Source: Nematopogon swammerdamellus | Lineage: Eukaryota; Arthropoda; Insecta; Lepidoptera; Adelidae | Assembly: GCA_946902875.1 (NCBI GenBank) | Contig: OX336348.1 | Location: forward strand, 13,293,741 to 13,357,740 | DNA: 64,000 nt | Reading direction: 5' to 3' | Shown here: piece after piece, positions 61,045-64,000 of the stretch | Position numbering within the stretch: the first letter of the stretch is position 1 | How the letters are laid out: every line of letters starts with the position of its first letter | The notes under the pieces: generated by a model | What the model saw: only the letters and a program-made list of their open reading frames with translations | Told to the model about the DNA's origin: nothing | Database searches by the model: none | Position numbers and translations under genes: made by a program

Positions 61045-61423
61045 GTCAGCCTCGGTAGCTCAGTGGTGCGGTAGGTCGACTGTTGTTAAGCAACGCTGAG
61101 CGCGGTCAATACTTGGATGGGTGACCGCTCGACCGTTGGAGGCTGACCGCGGTTCGGATTCCACGTTAAACTGTAGGTACCTTCCCTTCTTACCTTACTA
61201 GGTGGTAGGGTTCAACCCGCCCGGGTTGGTACCACCGCACTGAATGAAACGTCTGTCGAAACGGCTATGTAAATAGTTCGTGTTTTCCGTCCAGTTCAGT
61301 GTTAGCTGACATGAAATGAAGGGAAGCACTGCCATAGCACCTAGTTCACCCGGTGTTATGGGCTGACATCATGGATGTTGAAGGTGACGTAGCCAACCGT
61401 GTCAGTTTCCATAAAAAAAAAAA
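61045..61423 (+). mobile_element. Full-length SINE1a with well-preserved 5S rRNA-like head
   Basis: 379 bp. 61045 GTCAGCCTCGG, A-box-like TAGCTCAGTGG, then GTTAAGCAACGCTGAGCGCG and TACTTGGATGGGTGACCGC (61084-61130). As I recall insect 5S rRNA, the last 19 bases are identical to its box C region and the preceding 27 nearly so. A B-box-like GGTTCGGATTCC follows at 61151. Then come the SINE1 body and tail and an A-run of 11. The 5S-like part would supply a type 1 pol III internal promoter. Confidence 0.88.
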
Positions 61424-62465
61424 CAGAAAACAAAAACAATACTTGCAATAATAATTAACCCATACTACCGCTCACAAAAACAATACGAGTATTTACAGCA
61501 TAAACCTGAATATTGACGAATCTGGCATTTATCAAATAAATGTTCAAAACTTTGGTTACCCCCATAATAAGTCAAATCAAATTTCTTTATTAATATATAA
61601 ATTTGACAAATTAAGTTTTTTTTTATTTGTTTTTTAATTTATTATACTTTATTGAACACCTATTTATAAAAAGAATATAAAAAATAAACATCAGAAAGAT
61701 CTTAACTAAAACTAACCTAAAACAAAACGTACCTATCTAACAAAATAAAACTCTACATGAACCTATCAATAAAAAAATTCTTTAGTTCAGCCGAGGCACC
61801 ATAGAAAATTAATATTGCACAATTATTATCTATGCATAATTCTTACTGTAAAATATAAATTTTGTCTCAGTAAGAACTAATAAGAGACGCTTCCTACTAA
61901 CTAATTTGTTATTTATAAATACATCTAACTAAACTATATTTATATACGTCTTTGAGTGTAAGGGTGTGTGTGTGTGTGTGTGTGTGTGAGGGTGAGGGTG
62001 TGTGTGCATGCGGTGAAATAAAAGTGTACGTATGAAATGAAATGTTTATTTATTTTTCATAAGTAGGTAGGTTTACAGATACCTAATACTATGACAAATA
62101 GGGTCTGGGCGCAGCGTATGCTAGTGAGCCGAGACGACCCAGTATCGCTGTTTTTAAGCCCAGCCTCCAGAATATCCTATTTGACAGCTGTAGGTAATAT
62201 TAAATTTTATTTACATTAATAAATAGACAAAGTTTAATATTAAAAAAATTCACAGATTTCATGCATTGCATGACCTTCGGGTACATTGAAAATGACTTTT
62301 AGGACGTATTAAAATATAAGCATATAGCAAGTGGCCGACTAGACTGTGGGCGTGAAAATATCCTGGTGTGGCCGAAGCGACGAACTCAAAGAGCGAACAC
62401 CAGATTCTAACAGCGCGCACCTGCTCACTATATAATTACTTCTACTCCTCTAAATACTAACATGT
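61424..62465. other. No gene seen in 1 kb; contains (GT)n
   Basis: A+T-rich, (GT)n at 61968-61990. Nothing coding. Confidence 0.35.
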
Positions 62466-62469
62466 ATTC

Positions 62470-62600
62470 GGCACACGTATAGAAGCTCGCCTCTGGAATA
62501 ATCTGCATTTACACTCCACTACGTCTATGAATGTATTTAAGGTAAATTTGAGAAATCTTTTTCTATTTTTACAGAAGTTAACTTACTTCTTACACTAGCT
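62470..62600 (+). pseudogene. Possible LINE RT C-terminal remnant
   Basis: IEARLWNNLHLHSTTSMNVF-KVNLRNLFLF resembles the R-LWN-L...S...FK--L end of Jockey/CR1 RTs. Too short to be sure. Confidence 0.3.
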
Positions 62601-63076
62601 ACATATTGAACTAGCTTTTACCTGCGGCTCGCGGTAAAGTCGGTTTAATAGCAAATGAACAAGAATATGACAAACGATCGCTTCTTTTGTATTTTCTCTC
62701 CCTCTCTCCCCCTGAACCATTTCTCCCTCCCTCCTCCTACCTCCTTCCTAAGGAGGAGGCATTGAATTAGAGGCTTCCTTAGAAGCCTTAAAAATATATT
62801 AAATAAAATAAAATCGGATCACTTTTTAAGAAAAAAAATTTTATTGCTTAAATACTAGATTATTTGATTACGAACATAGCTAACAACCATCTCAATTAAA
62901 CTAGCTTTCTAATAAAACAAATTGCATCCGAATCGGTCCATCTGTTTGGGAGCTACGATGCCACAGACAGGCACACCCATACACACACACATACACACGT
63001 TAAACTTATGACACCCCTCTTTTTTCGTCGGGGGTTAAAAATATAGTTTATTTTATTTTTATTTTATTTTATTGGC
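62601..63076. other. No gene seen
   Basis: GCTTTTACCTGCGGCTCGCG near 62612 is an F6-like end; (CTCC)n-like tract near 62695-62755. Confidence 0.35.
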
Positions 63077-63080
63077 AGTG

Positions 63081-63920
63081 CAAACAGGAGCACAACATTA
63101 CATAATATACACATTAACATACAGTACAAGTATATGCAAACAGGAGCACAACATTACATAATATACACATTAACATACAGTGCAAGTATATGCAAACAGG
63201 AGCACAACATTACATAATATACACATTAACATACAGTACAAGTATATGCAAACAGGAGCACAACATTACATAATATACACATTAACATACAGTACAAGTA
63301 TATGCAAACAGGAGCACAACATTACATAATATACACATTAACATACAGTACAAGTATATGCAAACAGGAGCACAACATTACATAATATACACATTAACAT
63401 ACAGTACAAGTATATGCAAACAGGAGCATAACATTACATAATATACACATTAACATACAGTACAAGTATATGCAAACAGGAGCACAACATTACATAATAT
63501 ACACATTAACATACAGTACAAGTATATGCAAACAGGAGCACAACATTACATAATATACACATTAACATACAGTACAAGTATATGCAAACAGGAGCACAAC
63601 ATTACATAATATACACATTAACATACAGTGCAAGTATATGCAAACAGGAGCACAACATTACATAATATACACATTAACATACAGTGCAAGTATATGCAAA
63701 CAGGAGCACAACATTACATAATATACACATTAACATACAGTACAAGTATATGCAAACAGGAGCACAACATTACATAATATACACATTAACATACAGTGCA
63801 AGTATATGCAAACAGGAGCACAACATTACATAATATACACATTAACATACAGTGCAAGTATATGCAAACAGGAGCACAACATTACATAATATACACATTA
63901 ACATACAGTACAAGCATATG
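63081..63920. repeat. 56-bp minisatellite, 15 units
   Basis: Unit CAAACAGGAGCACAACATTA, CATAATATACACATTAACAT, ACAGT(A/G)CAAGTATATG. Exact 56-bp spacing of CAAACAGG at 63081, 63137, 63193 and onward. Nearly all variation is an A/G difference in CAGT(A/G)CAAG. By unit the order is A G A A A A A A A G G A G G A; unit 7 also has GAGCATAAC. Confidence 0.95.
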
Positions 63921-63924
63921 CGCC

Positions 63925-64000
63925 CCCCTACACCGCGCTTCCCAAATATAAACATGTATATTAGAGGAAAGATACAAAGCAGCAGAAACATAATATACTA
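63925..64000. repeat. Dispersed repeat, empty-site partner of 48395-48520
   Basis: CACCGCGCTTCCCAAATATA, one CATGTATA, TTAGAGG, GCAGCAGAAACATAATATAC. The window ends inside it. Confidence 0.85.

Noticed and set aside
63081..63920. A CRISPR-like array
   Set aside because: The repeat is a contiguous 56-bp minisatellite without unique spacers, in a eukaryotic context.

Overview
The window looks like repeat-rich, probably intergenic chromatin from an insect, most likely a moth or butterfly (Lepidoptera). The base composition is A+T-rich with GC islands. I can make out no convincing host protein gene. The content is dominated by element types I associate with lepidopteran genomes: RNase H-bearing and Jockey/CR1-like LINEs, RTE tails, a mariner, PIF/Harbinger relatives, (GTCY)n-bearing repeats and many hairpin MITEs. 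The species call is an inference from this repertoire.

Layout. 0.5-10 kb: a three-unit tandem repeat, an ~0.8-kb dispersed unit present twice (2.8-3.9 and 9.3-10.1 kb), a Harbinger derivative carrying MADF and transposase fragments (4.3-5.2 kb), a PIF/Harbinger-type element with a Myb/SANT-like ORF inserted in a hairpin element (5.3-6.6 kb), and a retroelement C-terminal nuclease-like fragment (7.5-8.2 kb). 10-25 kb: several foldback elements, including a near-perfect inverted repeat at 24.1-24.7 kb, and LINE-A broken by a full-length SINE (22-23 kb). 25-32 kb: SINEs, a cluster of tiny palindromic insertions, an RNase H-bearing LINE (26.7-29.3 kb) and LINE-A nested in LINE-B (30.7-32.2 kb). 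32-37 kb: a 470-bp tandem duplication, a foldback with opposed 65-bp repeat arrays around a retroelement coding fragment, and a Jockey/CR1-like RT. 37-55 kb: (GTCY)n repeats, a mariner with TA duplications, MITEs, RTE tails, and a four-level nest (50.9-54.7 kb) with a long-TIR element and 9-bp target duplications. 55-60 kb: a nearly full-length but decayed LINE between 12-bp direct repeats. 61-64 kb: a full SINE with a 5S rRNA-like head and a 15-unit 56-bp minisatellite.

The two strongest novel observations are these. (1) Tiny palindromic insertions of 21-35 bp (one of 95 bp) lie between 8-bp target-site duplications at six loci; five begin CAAAGA and end TCTTTG pairs, and one palindrome has an unrelated sequence. 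One locus has an empty counterpart in the same window. (2) A modular SINE superfamily has related body and tail joined to at least three different heads: 5S rRNA-like, tRNA-like, and one shared with another repeat family. Its tail resembles that of the resident LINE-A, a candidate mobilising partner.
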